From Chloroflexota bacterium (GTDB taxonomy: Bacteria > Chloroflexota > Limnocylindria > Limnocylindrales > CSP1-4): DNA of 12,914 bases. The notes under the pieces are model-generated. The model was not told where the DNA came from, ran no database searches, and was given only the letters and a program-made list of their open reading frames with translations. The position numbers and the translations under genes were made by a program. This document shows, in pieces, positions 1 to 7,504 of the stretch (positions within the stretch are counted from its first letter, which is position 1; each line of letters opens with the position of its first letter). The DNA lies in assembly GCA_021789355.1 (NCBI GenBank), contig JAJYJR010000100.1:1-12914 (forward strand), read 5' to 3'.

Positions 1-146
1 GCATACGGGACGACCAGGTACGCGAGTGCCGGGAAGCTGCTCCCTTCCATGTTCCCGAACATCGGCACGAGCACCTGTGCCAGCACCGATCCGAGCAGGA
101 GGACGAGGAGCGCGGCGCGGAGGAGCCGCACGGCGATCTTGTTCAT
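1..146 (-). CDS. DUF2975 family membrane protein, N-terminal part (cut by window edge)
   Basis: The minus strand reads from ATG at 146-144 into the window edge without a stop, giving 48 codons. The product starts MNKIAVRLLRAALLVLLLGS and continues through ALAYLVVPY. A basic N-terminus followed at once by a long hydrophobic segment (about residues 8-25), and then the A-Y-L-x-V-P-Y block at the start of the next segment, is the pattern of DUF2975 proteins. These are small four-helix membrane proteins, usually encoded beside a Cro/XRE-type regulator; that partner would lie outside the window. There is no Shine-Dalgarno sequence before the ATG, and a candidate promoter sits so close that the mRNA could be leaderless. 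The biochemical function of the family is unknown. The assignment rests on recognised sequence pattern over a short piece, so moderate confidence. Confidence 0.6.
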   Translation of the reverse strand, partial: MNKIAVRLLRAALLVLLLGSVLAQVLVPMFGNMEGSSFPALAYLVVPY

Positions 147-152
147 CTATCG

Positions 153-181
153 AACATCGATTGCTTTCGCTCGACCGTCAA
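153..181 (-). promoter_or_regulatory. Candidate promoter of the DUF2975 gene
   Basis: On the minus strand TTGACG (181-176) is followed after exactly 17 nt by GATGTT (158-153). The -35 element is strong and the -10 is weak (A, T and final T match). Transcription would start about 7 nt later, on or next to the ATG at 146, which fits the lack of a ribosome binding site. Inference from motif spacing only. Confidence 0.25.
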
Positions 182-277
182 TAGGCCATTCGGCACGCGG
201 CCGCGCTCCAATCACCCATCGGCGTCGCACAACCCGATTGGCTGGGGCGACTGAACGGCGTGAGGGAGATTCGGCAC

Positions 278-409
278 ATGGGTGAGACAAGGGAGATCCT
301 GGCCCGGATTGGACATCCGACGCGTCCGCGTCTCCCGATCGTGCGGACGATGGCGGCCGTCGCCGTGCTCGTGCTGCTCCTGAACGTCCTCGCCGTGTGG
401 CGCCACCCC
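278..409 (+). pseudogene. N-terminal fragment of an unrecognised one-segment membrane protein, fused to permease debris
   Basis: An ATG at 278 has a good ribosome binding site (GAGGGAG, 262-268, 9 nt spacing). The first 44 codons encode MGETREILARIG, then a basic stretch, then a clear hydrophobic segment (about residues 25-42, AAVAVLVLLLNVLAV) ending in WRHP. From about 401 the DNA matches the ABC-2 permease tail in a different frame. The ORF stays open to 670, but everything after about 409 is the out-of-frame reading of that tail and of intergenic DNA. I do not recognise the N-terminal part. It looks like the start of a small membrane protein whose 3' end was replaced by recombination. It could instead be a genuine 130-residue product, which I consider unlikely. 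Confidence 0.3.
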
Positions 410-585
410 CTACGTGCTCGATGCGGTGCGGAAGGGGTTGGTGCAGAACGTGTCGGCGACATCCCTCCTGGGGGACGCGTGGCCGCTCGTCGTGATGGGC
501 GTGGTCCTCGTTCCTCTCGGACTATGGGTGTTCGCGCGCCGAACGCTTCGCCAAGCGCACCGGCAGGCTCGAGCGGGTGGGGTGA
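401..585 (+). pseudogene. ABC-2 type permease C-terminal remnant 1 (frameshifted)
   Basis: From 411 the DNA encodes YVLDAVRKGLVQNVSA, then a hydrophobic helix (PLVVMGVVLVPLGLWVFAR), and then, after a change of frame, ERFAKRTGRLERVG and a stop at 583-585. This is the last membrane helix and basic cytoplasmic tail of an ABC-2 type export permease (the membrane subunit of drug or polysaccharide exporters). It corresponds closely to the tails at 7493-7741 and 11251-11499. The frame changes at 531-540, where the other copies read FARAER; here two bases are missing from a GC dinucleotide run, consistent with slippage. About 60 codons survive of a family that normally has about 250, with no ATP-binding partner, so it is a non-functional scrap. 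Confidence 0.65.
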
Positions 586-667
586 CGGCGAAACTGTGGC
601 TCGCGTTGCCGGCGCGATCCTGGTCGACGCGCTGATGACGCGATCCGACGCGCCGGACACCGAAGAT

Positions 668-693
668 TGAACCTGCCATCCGGCTCATGCGTC
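668..693 (+). promoter_or_regulatory. Candidate ECF-type promoter upstream of the sigma gene
   Basis: TGAACC (668-673), a 16-nt spacer, then CGTC (690-693) match the usual ECF sigma promoter layout (GAAC-type -35 and CGTC-type -10). Transcription would start near 700, before the GTG start at 732 and after the ATG at 687, so it also bears on start choice. It would let the downstream sigma factor drive its own operon, as many ECF factors do. Motif match only; promoter use is not shown. Confidence 0.4.
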
Positions 694-731
694 TGGATGG
701 CATGATGGCGGAGGGGAGCTGGGAGGTCGCC

Positions 732-1293
732 GTGGCGGAGGCCAGGGCGGGGGGAGCAGGGGAGCGGGCGCTCGCCTTCGAGCGGCTCACGGCGGGTCGC
801 CTGGAGCGAGCCTATCGCCTGGCGAGCGCCGTGCTCGAGGACGACGCTGAGGCGCAGGACGCCGTGCACGACGCCGGGTTGCGGGCGTGGGCACGCTGGT
901 CCGAGCTGCGCGACCCCGCGCGCTTCGACGCCTGGTTCGACCGCATCGTGGTGAACGCCTGCCGTGATCGGACGCGGCGGCGCCGACTGCGGGCAGTCAC
1001 CATCGACGGGTTGGCCGACGGCCCCGCGCCCGACGCGCTGGCGGCGAGCCCCGAGCGCGACGCCCTGCGGCGCGCCCTGGCCGCCCTGCCCCCCGAGCAC
1101 CGGCTGGTCGTGCTCCTGCACCACGTCGAAGACCTCTCGATCGGCAGAGATCGCCGTACGGACCGGGGAGCGGCAGGGCACCGTGAAGTCGCGCCTGCAC
1201 TACGCGCTGCGCGAACTGCGGGCAGCCTACGAGGCCGACGAACGCCGTCCACTCGCCGGCGGTCAGGCGGCGGGAGCCGGAGGCCGGCGATGA
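732..1293 (+). pseudogene. ECF (group IV) RNA polymerase sigma factor with a one-base frameshift
   Basis: The first part encodes sigma region 2: FERLTAGRLERAYRLASAVL, EDDAEAQDAVHDAGLRAWAR and FDAWFDRIVVNACRDRTRRR. The linker ends ALPPEHRLVVLLHHVEDLSI, the start of region 4. There the frame breaks. The helix-turn-helix (AEIAVRTGERQGTVKSRLHY, then ALRELRAAYEA) continues in the next frame to a stop at 1291-1293. One extra G at 1143-1144 explains it: removing it gives the standard D-L-S-I-A-E-I-A. GTG at 732 is chosen because GGGAGG (721-726) precedes it by 5 nt; ATGs at 687, 702 and 705 are in frame but lack such a site, and 687 lies inside the candidate promoter. The stop overlaps the start of the propeller gene (ATGA), so the two are translationally coupled. 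As written the gene lacks promoter-recognition region 4. The change may be a true mutation or a sequencing error. Confidence 0.8.
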
Positions 1294-3491
1294 GCACGGA
1301 TCGCTTCGACGACGACCTGCGCTCGGTCCTGCTCGAGCGCTCGGCCGGTGGGCCGCCCGAGGTGCTGCGCGCGCGCCTGGCGGCGATCCCGCGCGAGGCT
1401 CCCGTGCAAGCATCGGTGCCGTTCCGCCGGCGCCTGCCGGCGCTCGCCGCGGGCGTGGCGGCGGTGGCGATCGTGGGCGGCGCGCTGCTGATCGTGCTCG
1501 GGCTGCACGGCACGATCCTGGGACCGGCAGCCTCGCCCCGTGCGACAGCCCCTGGGTCGCCGGCCGCGGTGGCGAGCGCCGTTCCGAGCGCCCCCTCGTC
1601 GGGCATGCCGGCATTCCCCAGCGTTGCCCCCGATGCCATATCCACCACCGGGCTGATCGAACCCGGGCAGGTCGCGGTGTACGCCGATGCGGCGGGTCCG
1701 GCGGTGCTGATCCGCGTGCGCGACGTGCACACACTTGCGTCGGTGCCCGGGATGACGCCGCGCGTCGACGGGGACGTGTACCTGGACGCCACCGTCGATT
1801 TCCGCGTGCTGCACGTCCCGGCCGGCGCGTTCCCGGGGATCGGGTTCATCGCCTGGAAGACGTTCGGCGCGACGCTCCTCGACCCGGAGGCCAGCTGGCC
1901 GACCCCGCATCTCGGCTGGGTCAACGACCTGCAGCCGGGGATGACGATGTCGGGGAGGCTCGGCTGGGAGGCGCCCGCGAGCGGCGAGGTGCGGGTCCGG
2001 TACCAGGAGTCGGGCACGGCGTACTTCGAGGTGCTGCTGCGCGCGGCGCCGGCCGGTCCCGTGGTCACACCCGCACCCCAGGGCTGGCCGGTCACGCTCC
2101 CGATCGGTTCTTCGGGTGAGGCCGCTCCGGGACCGGATGGCAGCGTGGACCTCGCAGGCAACGACATCGCGGGTGGCGTGGCCGGTGAGCCCGGGCAGGC
2201 CTTCCGGCTCGACGCGTCGGGACGGCTCGTGCCCGGCTGGCCGGTGCGGCTGCCCTTCGCCGGCTGGGTCTCCGCGATCGCGAGCGGATCGGATGGGACG
2301 TTCTTCGTGGCGGGAGTAGGCACCATCGCCGCATTCGCGCCGGATGGCACCGCACGGGCAGGCTGGCCGGTCACGGTCTCGGGCGCAACGGGGATCGACA
2401 CGATGCTGGTCGGATCCGATGGCACGCTGTATGCGACGTATGCGGCCGGCTCGGGTCTCGCCTCGCACCTGGTCGCCATCGGCCCCGACGGCGCGACGCG
2501 CGCGGGCTGGCCGGTGACGCTGCGCCTCCCGACCGATGGCATGCTCTCGGCGCCCCTGCTCGGACCCGACGGCACCCTCTACGTGGCGGTGACCTCCGAG
2601 ACGTGGTGGCAGACGAACGCGCACGGGACGCTGTACGCCTTCACACGCTCCGGATCGGAGCGTGCTGGGTGGCCCGTGGTCGGCTGGGACGGCATTGCCC
2701 TGGCGCCCGACGGCACGGTGTACGCCTGGCGCCACCAGGCGGCCTCGACCCCTGACGGTCACGCCTACACCATCGGCAGCACCGAGATCGCCGCGCTCGA
2801 CGCGAGCGGGAAAGCGAGGCCCGGTTGGCCGATCCGCGTTGTCGGCGCGGCCTCGGCGCCGGCCTTCGGCTCCGACGGCACGGCGTACCTCACCCTCGGT
2901 GACCCGTCGGTCTCCCGCACGGGCTCGCTCCTCGCGCTGGACCGGACGGGACACACGATCCCGGGCTGGCCCGTCGCGTTGCCCGCCGGCATGGTCGGGC
3001 TGCAGTCGAGCGGCAACCCGGGCACCCTGTTCTCGCCGCAGCCGCCGGTCGTCGCGTCGGACGGCACCCTCTATGTGGCCGGGGGCACCACGACCCGGGC
3101 GGTGGTGGCCGCCTTCGACGGCACGGGGCATCCAGTCCCGGGCTGGCCGTACGTGCTGCCGGATAGCACGCAGTTCGGCAGGTTCGCGCCGTTCGCGATC
3201 CCCGGCGGTCCGCCGATGGGCCCGCTGATCACGCCGGGTGGCGCATACCTCGCCACGAACACCATGCAGGGCGATGTTGCGGGGGGCGGCGTGCTGCTCC
3301 TGGGCCCGAACGGTCGGCCCGCTGCCGGCTGGCCGCAGGATCTGCCCTCGCACGCCCAGGTGAGCTGGCTCGCCCCCACCGCGGATGGCGGCGTCGCCAT
3401 CATGGGCCAGGCCGTCACCGCGGCCGCCTCGGAGGTGACCGTCGTCGTCCGATACGCGCCCGACGGCGTGCTCGCGACACCGGCCCCATGA
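1290..3491 (+). CDS. Membrane-anchored GWP-repeat beta-propeller protein, putative sensor/anti-sigma partner
   Basis: 733 residues from ATG at 1290, overlapping the sigma stop by 4 nt. Visible parts: a cytoplasmic N-terminus (1-48, with acidic DRFDDD and a VLRARLAAIP helix), one transmembrane segment (about 49-71), a Pro/Ala/Ser linker (75-118), a beta-rich region resembling DUF4352-type Ig-like domains (about 122-252), and a repeat domain (262-733). The repeat is D-G-T-x-Y-x-A ... A-x-D/P-x-G-x-x-x-x-G-W-P-V-x-L. GWP occurs nine times, with Trp at 266, 317, 359, 407, 461, 513, 560, 619 and 681, spaced 42-62 residues. That spacing fits PQQ-like beta-propeller blades outside the membrane. Membrane topology and coupling to an ECF sigma gene suggest a sigma-controlling sensor, but there is no zinc anti-sigma motif (H-x3-C-x2-C), so that role is inferred. 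No enzyme active site is seen. Confidence 0.75.
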   Translation: MSTDRFDDDLRSVLLERSAGGPPEVLRARLAAIPREAPVQASVPFRRRLPALAAGVAAVAIVGGALLIVLGLHGTILGPAASPRATAPGSPAAVASAVPSAPSSGMPAFPSVAPDAISTTGLIEPGQVAVYADAAGPAVLIRVRDVHTLASVPGMTPRVDGDVYLDATVDFRVLHVPAGAFPGIGFIAWKTFGATLLDPEASWPTPHLGWVNDLQPGMTMSGRLGWEAPASGEVRVRYQESGTAYFEVLLRAAPAGPVVTPAPQGWPVTLPIGSSGEAAPGPDGSVDLAGNDIAGGVAGEPGQAFRLDASGRLVPGWPVRLPFAGWVSAIASGSDGTFFVAGVGTIAAFAPDGTARAGWPVTVSGATGIDTMLVGSDGTLYATYAAGSGLASHLVAIGPDGATRAGWPVTLRLPTDGMLSAPLLGPDGTLYVAVTSETWWQTNAHGTLYAFTRSGSERAGWPVVGWDGIALAPDGTVYAWRHQAASTPDGHAYTIGSTEIAALDASGKARPGWPIRVVGAASAPAFGSDGTAYLTLGDPSVSRTGSLLALDRTGHTIPGWPVALPAGMVGLQSSGNPGTLFSPQPPVVASDGTLYVAGGTTTRAVVAAFDGTGHPVPGWPYVLPDSTQFGRFAPFAIPGGPPMGPLITPGGAYLATNTMQGDVAGGGVLLLGPNGRPAAGWPQDLPSHAQVSWLAPTADGGVAIMGQAVTAAASEVTVVVRYAPDGVLATPAP

Positions 3492-3504
3492 AGTGAACCT
3501 GGCT

Positions 3505-3537
3505 GGTAGCCCCGCCGACGCCATTGCCGGGGCTACC
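3505..3537 (+). terminator. Terminator-like hairpin after the propeller gene
   Basis: GGTAGCCCCG (3505-3514) and CGGGGCTACC (3528-3537) form a perfect 10-bp stem with a 13-nt loop, starting 14 nt after the stop at 3491. There is no T run after it, as is common in high-GC genomes. It could end or attenuate the sigma/propeller transcript before the lipoprotein genes. Confidence 0.5.
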
Positions 3538-3668
3538 CACGCGAGCGCAGACTGGTGATCGTGAACGCTCGTCCGCGGCTCTCCGTGACTCCGCAGGCTG
3601 GCGCCGGGAGGGCCCGTCCGCCAGCCGGCACGCAGTGGCGCGGCACACGCGGTGACCCGAGCTCGGCG

Positions 3669-5447
3669 ATGAGGCGATCGGGATCGTGGGGTCCAGCCCC
3701 GTGGCCCGCCGTCGCCCTGCTCGTGGCGCTGCTCCTGGCCGCGTGTGGCGGTCCGGCGCCCTCGGCGACGACCGGGCTGGCGAACGCGAGCGCCGCACCC
3801 TCCACACCCACGTCATCGGGGCCACCCGGTGTGCCGCCGTCGCCCGCACCGGCGTCGATCGCGAGCCCTGAACCCGGGCCCTCGAGCGCAGCGCCGCCCC
3901 TGAGCCAGGTCGGGATCACCGTGAGCTCGGCGCTCGGGCGCACGACCAGCGGACCGTTCAGCCGGTCCACCAAGGTGCCAGCGCTCGGACAGCCGGTGAC
4001 CTGGCGGTTCGACGGGGGAGGGACGTTCGCCGGCAGGACGCTCCAGGTGCAGTCGCTCACATCGCTCCGCCCGGTCGTCTGGACGACGATCGCGACCGTG
4101 ACCGCTGACCCGGACGGCGTGGCGACCTACACCGCCTCGTTCGACCGCCCGGTCTTCCTCTCCCTGCGGGCACTGGTGCCACCGGGCCCGGCTGCTGCGG
4201 GCGGCTCGTCCGGCGGCCTGCAGGCCAGCTGGCGCGGGACCGGCCCCTGCCCGGTGGTCGTCATGGAGCCGGGGCCCGTGACCTACGAGGGCCCGATCAC
4301 GGCGAGCCCCGACGGCACCCGCTACCAGGTCGTCAGCGGGCCCGACGCGAGCGGCGACCAGCAGTCCACGCTGGTGGCGAGCGACTCAGGTGGCACCGGC
4401 TGGCGCTACGATTTCACGCCCTGCTACGGGGTGTCGGATCCCCTGTTCGATGCCGGCGGGACCGCCTACCTCGTCGCCACCCTGCACACCTTCCACGAGC
4501 TCGACAGCGCGATCTTCGCCTTCGGGCCTGCCGGGATCCGCTCGCCCGCTCCCTACCACATCGCCGGCGTCTCCTGGGGCCTCGTTCGCTCGCCGCTGGG
4601 CACGGTGTACGCCGAGGGCGCCTCCTTCAGCCTCGGCACCGGCGGCGCCCTCATCGACCTGCAGCGCTCGTATCTGGCAGCCCTCGACGCGTCCGGCCAC
4701 CCGACGCCGGGCTGGCCGTACAGCACCCCGGTCCCGCTGTCCGAGCCCACGTTCGGCAGCGACGGCACCGCCTACCTGGTCGCGGGCTTCGTCATCGGCG
4801 TGGCGCTCGATCTCGGGGTCCACGAGGTGCTGGCGCTCGCTCCGGACGGCGCGTCGCGGGCGGGCTGGCCGTTCGTCCTGCCGGCCGGGGTGGGCCCGCT
4901 GCACACGAGCATGGGCGAGGGTCAGGTCGCGGTCGGCGAGCCGCCTGTGGTGGGTCCCGGCGGCCCGATCTACGTGGCGGCCGGGAAGGGCGCGTGGGGC
5001 GCGGGCGGTGACCTCGTGTACGCCCTCGGACCCGACGGGCGGGTGAAGCCCGGCTGGCCTTACGCGACGGTGCTGTCCGACGGCGCCTTGCTCTCCGGGA
5101 CGGTGGGTGGAAGCGCGGGTGCGCTGCCGCCCGTGCCAGGCCCCGATGGCACCCTCTACCTCGCCACGCGGGCGGGCGCCGGGGCGACCATCCACGACGC
5201 GGTCGTGGCGCTCGGCCCCGACGGCCGCGTGCGGGCGGGCTGGCCCTACGTCCTGGGCGCCAGGCACGGCGTCGATGGGGCCGCGTGCTCGCGGGGCGGG
5301 AGCGGGAGCGCGACGTTCGGGCCGGGCGAGTGCTGGCTCGCGTTCGCCGGCGGTGGCGTCCTGCACGTGGGCGTCATCAGCGGCGGGACCATCGTTGAGG
5401 CCTGCCTGCAGCCGGACGGCAAGGCCGTGACCTGCGTGGCGGGATGA
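3669..5447 (+). CDS. GWP-repeat beta-propeller lipoprotein
   Basis: 592 residues from ATG at 3669. That start gives a clean lipoprotein signal: MRRSGSW, a hydrophobic core, and the lipobox L-A-A-C with Cys26. The frame is open further upstream (GTG at 3555), but the added residues contain no signal feature; no strong ribosome binding site supports either start. After a Ser/Pro/Ala linker (27-78) comes a beta-sandwich-like region (about 80-190). The C-terminal part carries the same repeat as the upstream gene, with GWP Trp at 349, 400, 463 and 525, each after a D-G or S-G turn. Cysteines at 194, 252, 540, 555, 579 and 589 could form disulfides in the exported protein. It is a shorter paralogue of the membrane propeller and probably sits on the outer face of the membrane. 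The ligand is unknown. Its stop overlaps the next start (ATGA). Confidence 0.75.
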   Translation: MRRSGSWGPAPWPAVALLVALLLAACGGPAPSATTGLANASAAPSTPTSSGPPGVPPSPAPASIASPEPGPSSAAPPLSQVGITVSSALGRTTSGPFSRSTKVPALGQPVTWRFDGGGTFAGRTLQVQSLTSLRPVVWTTIATVTADPDGVATYTASFDRPVFLSLRALVPPGPAAAGGSSGGLQASWRGTGPCPVVVMEPGPVTYEGPITASPDGTRYQVVSGPDASGDQQSTLVASDSGGTGWRYDFTPCYGVSDPLFDAGGTAYLVATLHTFHELDSAIFAFGPAGIRSPAPYHIAGVSWGLVRSPLGTVYAEGASFSLGTGGALIDLQRSYLAALDASGHPTPGWPYSTPVPLSEPTFGSDGTAYLVAGFVIGVALDLGVHEVLALAPDGASRAGWPFVLPAGVGPLHTSMGEGQVAVGEPPVVGPGGPIYVAAGKGAWGAGGDLVYALGPDGRVKPGWPYATVLSDGALLSGTVGGSAGALPPVPGPDGTLYLATRAGAGATIHDAVVALGPDGRVRAGWPYVLGARHGVDGAACSRGGSGSATFGPGECWLAFAGGGVLHVGVISGGTIVEACLQPDGKAVTCVAG

Positions 5448-7426
5448 GGACGGGAGCCTCGGGTCGCCGGTCGTGCACCCCGCAGGGATCGAGCGCACCG
5501 CCGGCCCGGGTCGGCGCGTCCTGGCGTCTCCCGGCGATGGCGCTCCTCCTTGCGCTGCTTGCGGCCTGCACGGGCCGGCCGACGTCACCGACGGTCCCGT
5601 TGCTCGGCCAGAGCGCGCCGCCGCCTCCGAGCGCGGCGGCGGTGCTTCCGTCCCCGACGCCCCCGCCGGTGACGTCGCCGCCAGCCACGGCCACCACGAG
5701 CTTCCAGCCGGACGCGCTCGCCTTCCGGGACTTACAGCACGGGCTTCTCGGGGGAGGGTTCGCGGGCCAGGACGGCGCGGGCCCGGGGATCGTCATGGGC
5801 ACCAGCGACGGCGGATCGTACTGGTCGACGCTGGCCACCCTCGCCGCGCCGGTCCGCCAGCTGTGGGTCGTCGGGCAGATGGACTGGGCGCTGACCGCGT
5901 GCGACGCAGCGATCCCCACCTGCGCCCCCCGGCTCCTGCGCAGCATGGACGGGGGCACGACCTGGGCCGCGGTCCCGATGAACCTCGAGGAGCTGAGCTT
6001 CGCCGATGCGCGCGACGGCTGGGGGGTGGCGCCGGGCACCGGAGCGGTGACGACGACCCTCGAGCGCACGCGTGACGGCGGCATCACCTGGACGCGGACC
6101 ACCTCGCCGTGTCGGGGCTCGCGCGGCGGGCCGCTCCGCGCCGTCGCCTTCCGTTCCGTCTCCTCTGGCCTGGCGGTGTGCGCGGCCACGCTCGGGGCGG
6201 GCGGCGAGTTCCACAGCGTGCTCGCCACCTCCGACGGGGGCGCGAGCTGGCAGGTGCGCGCCTCGGTCGCGGCCCCGCCCGCACCCAATGTCGGCTCGCT
6301 CCCGTACGGGGGCTACATCCGTGGCCTCGCCGTGGCGCGTGACGGCACGGCCTGGCTGTGGGGCGATCGCATGGCGCCACTCGCCAGCACCGACGACGGC
6401 GCCACCTGGCGACCGCTGGGGATCGGCGCTCCCGACGCGCAGCCCGTGACCGCCGCCTGGCCGCTCGATGCGCAGCACGGCGTCGTCCTCCTGTGGGACC
6501 CGAACCGCCAGGCGACGCTCGTCGAGGCCACCGCCGACGGCGGCCATACCTGGCGGGCGCGGACCTCGTTCCCGGTCGACACGCGCGCCCCCGCCGGATC
6601 ATCGTCAGCCGTCATCGAGCTCCCAGCGGGCTCGGCCTTCGTCGACACGTCCTTCTCGTTCGGGGCGCTGGCCTGGTCGCCCGGTGGGCGGGTCCTCGCG
6701 GTGGAGGCGGCCGACCAGGGGTTCGGCCACGACCGGGTCGACCTGTTCGCCCCCGACGGTGCGCGGATCGCCTCGATCCCGGGCTCGGGGTTCGGCTGGC
6801 TGGACGCCACGCGGCTCGCGGTGTTCCGTTCGTCCCCCGGTACCGGCGGCGGCACGATCGGTCTGTGCACGACGGCCGGTCAGCTCATCGAGCGCTTGCC
6901 GGGACGGTGGAGCGGCATGCTGGCCAGCGGTCACGGGAGCCTGGCGCTCGAGCCAGTGGCGGGCCCTGGAGCGTCCCCAGGTGGCGACGTGCGGATCTGG
7001 ACCGCGGGCGCCATCGGCCCCCCGATCCAGGGCGAGGGCTCGCCCGAGCGCTGGTCACCCGACGGGACCCGCCTCCTGCTCGTGCGGACGGACCTGACCG
7101 CGCAGGCAGGGGCAACGCTCGCCTCCACCGGCGGCCCCATCCCGGGGGTGCTCACCGTGATCCGCGCCTCCGACGGGGCGGTCATGGCCCCCACCCCGTA
7201 TCGCCTGGCCGACGTGCGCGGCTCCCGTGCCTGGAGCCCGGACGGTCGCTACCTGGCGACCGACGATGCCGGCGGTCCGACCGTATTCGACCTTGCCACG
7301 GGGCGCGTGATCCGGATCGGCGGTACGGCCGCGCCGGTGGACTGGAGCCCGGACGGGCGCCTGGTGCTCGTCACGACCGCGGCGCCGGGTACCCCGATGG
7401 GCCTCGTGCGCGTCGGCGTGCCGTGA
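5444..7426 (+). CDS. Lipoprotein with Asp-box (BNR/Ycf48-like) and TolB-like propeller domains
   Basis: 660 residues from ATG at 5444, sharing ATGA with the previous stop. This start provides the basic n-region (R8, R9, R22, R28) ahead of the hydrophobic core and the lipobox L-L-A-A-C (Cys42); the ATG at 5537 would lack it. After a Pro/Ser linker, six Asp-boxes (S/T-x-D-x-G-x-x-W) are visible at 120-127, 167-174, 209-216, 262-269, 315-322 and 363-370. That is the signature of sialidase/BNR and Ycf48-type propellers. From about 405 the pattern changes to W-S-P-D-G-R repeats (WSPGGR at 411, then three WSPDG boxes near the C-terminus), as in TolB/PD40 propellers. Both domains are usually binding scaffolds. 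No sialidase catalytic set (Arg triad, Tyr/Glu) is apparent, so a scaffold or sensor role is more likely than glycosidase activity. Confidence 0.75.
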   Translation: MRTGASGRRSCTPQGSSAPPARVGASWRLPAMALLLALLAACTGRPTSPTVPLLGQSAPPPPSAAAVLPSPTPPPVTSPPATATTSFQPDALAFRDLQHGLLGGGFAGQDGAGPGIVMGTSDGGSYWSTLATLAAPVRQLWVVGQMDWALTACDAAIPTCAPRLLRSMDGGTTWAAVPMNLEELSFADARDGWGVAPGTGAVTTTLERTRDGGITWTRTTSPCRGSRGGPLRAVAFRSVSSGLAVCAATLGAGGEFHSVLATSDGGASWQVRASVAAPPAPNVGSLPYGGYIRGLAVARDGTAWLWGDRMAPLASTDDGATWRPLGIGAPDAQPVTAAWPLDAQHGVVLLWDPNRQATLVEATADGGHTWRARTSFPVDTRAPAGSSSAVIELPAGSAFVDTSFSFGALAWSPGGRVLAVEAADQGFGHDRVDLFAPDGARIASIPGSGFGWLDATRLAVFRSSPGTGGGTIGLCTTAGQLIERLPGRWSGMLASGHGSLALEPVAGPGASPGGDVRIWTAGAIGPPIQGEGSPERWSPDGTRLLLVRTDLTAQAGATLASTGGPIPGVLTVIRASDGAVMAPTPYRLADVRGSRAWSPDGRYLATDDAGGPTVFDLATGRVIRIGGTAAPVDWSPDGRLVLVTTAAPGTPMGLVRVGVP

Positions 7427-7451
7427 GGCCGATCGCGTCCGCGCTCGGGCA

Positions 7452-7504
7452 CGCCAGGGTCACCTGACTGGCGCTTGCCTGCCCCTCGGAACAGCGGGGT
7501 TTAC
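7452..7504 (+). repeat. 53-bp direct repeat, copy A
   Basis: Identical at all 53 positions to 11210-11262. The first 22 bases have 6-bp inverted arms (CGCCAG ... CTGGCG, 10-nt loop), and CCCC/GGGG arms lie further on. The last 12 bases encode S-G-V-Y in the frame of the permease tail that follows. Sequences upstream of the two copies are unrelated, and downstream the two tails are diverged, so only this segment is conserved exactly. Confidence 0.9.

Noticed and set aside
1134..1155. Programmed ribosomal frameshifting in the sigma gene
   Set aside because: There is no slippery heptamer, stop codon or downstream structure of the usual kind, and one extra G explains the break.
687..3491. A single 934-residue sigma factor/propeller fusion protein
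   Set aside because: The sigma helix-turn-helix is in the other frame, that frame stops at 1293 and overlaps an ATG at 1290 as ATGA, and the next protein starts there naturally. The fusion is a product of the frameshift.
812..3524. Very long minus-strand open frames opposite the sigma and propeller genes (812-2575 and 1263-3524)
   Set aside because: They are antisense shadows created by high GC and codon bias. Their translations are Arg/Pro/Ala-rich with no family motif, whereas the plus strand shows clear domains and repeats.
5444..7426. Sialidase activity for the Asp-box lipoprotein
   Set aside because: Asp-boxes are structural. No F/Y-R-I-P motif or catalytic Arg/Tyr/Glu set is visible, so only a propeller scaffold is supported.
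7452..7504. The 53-bp repeat as the 3' end of a group II intron or a MITE
   Set aside because: There is no domain V-like sequence, no recognisable 5' end and no target duplication; the inverted arms are internal, not terminal.
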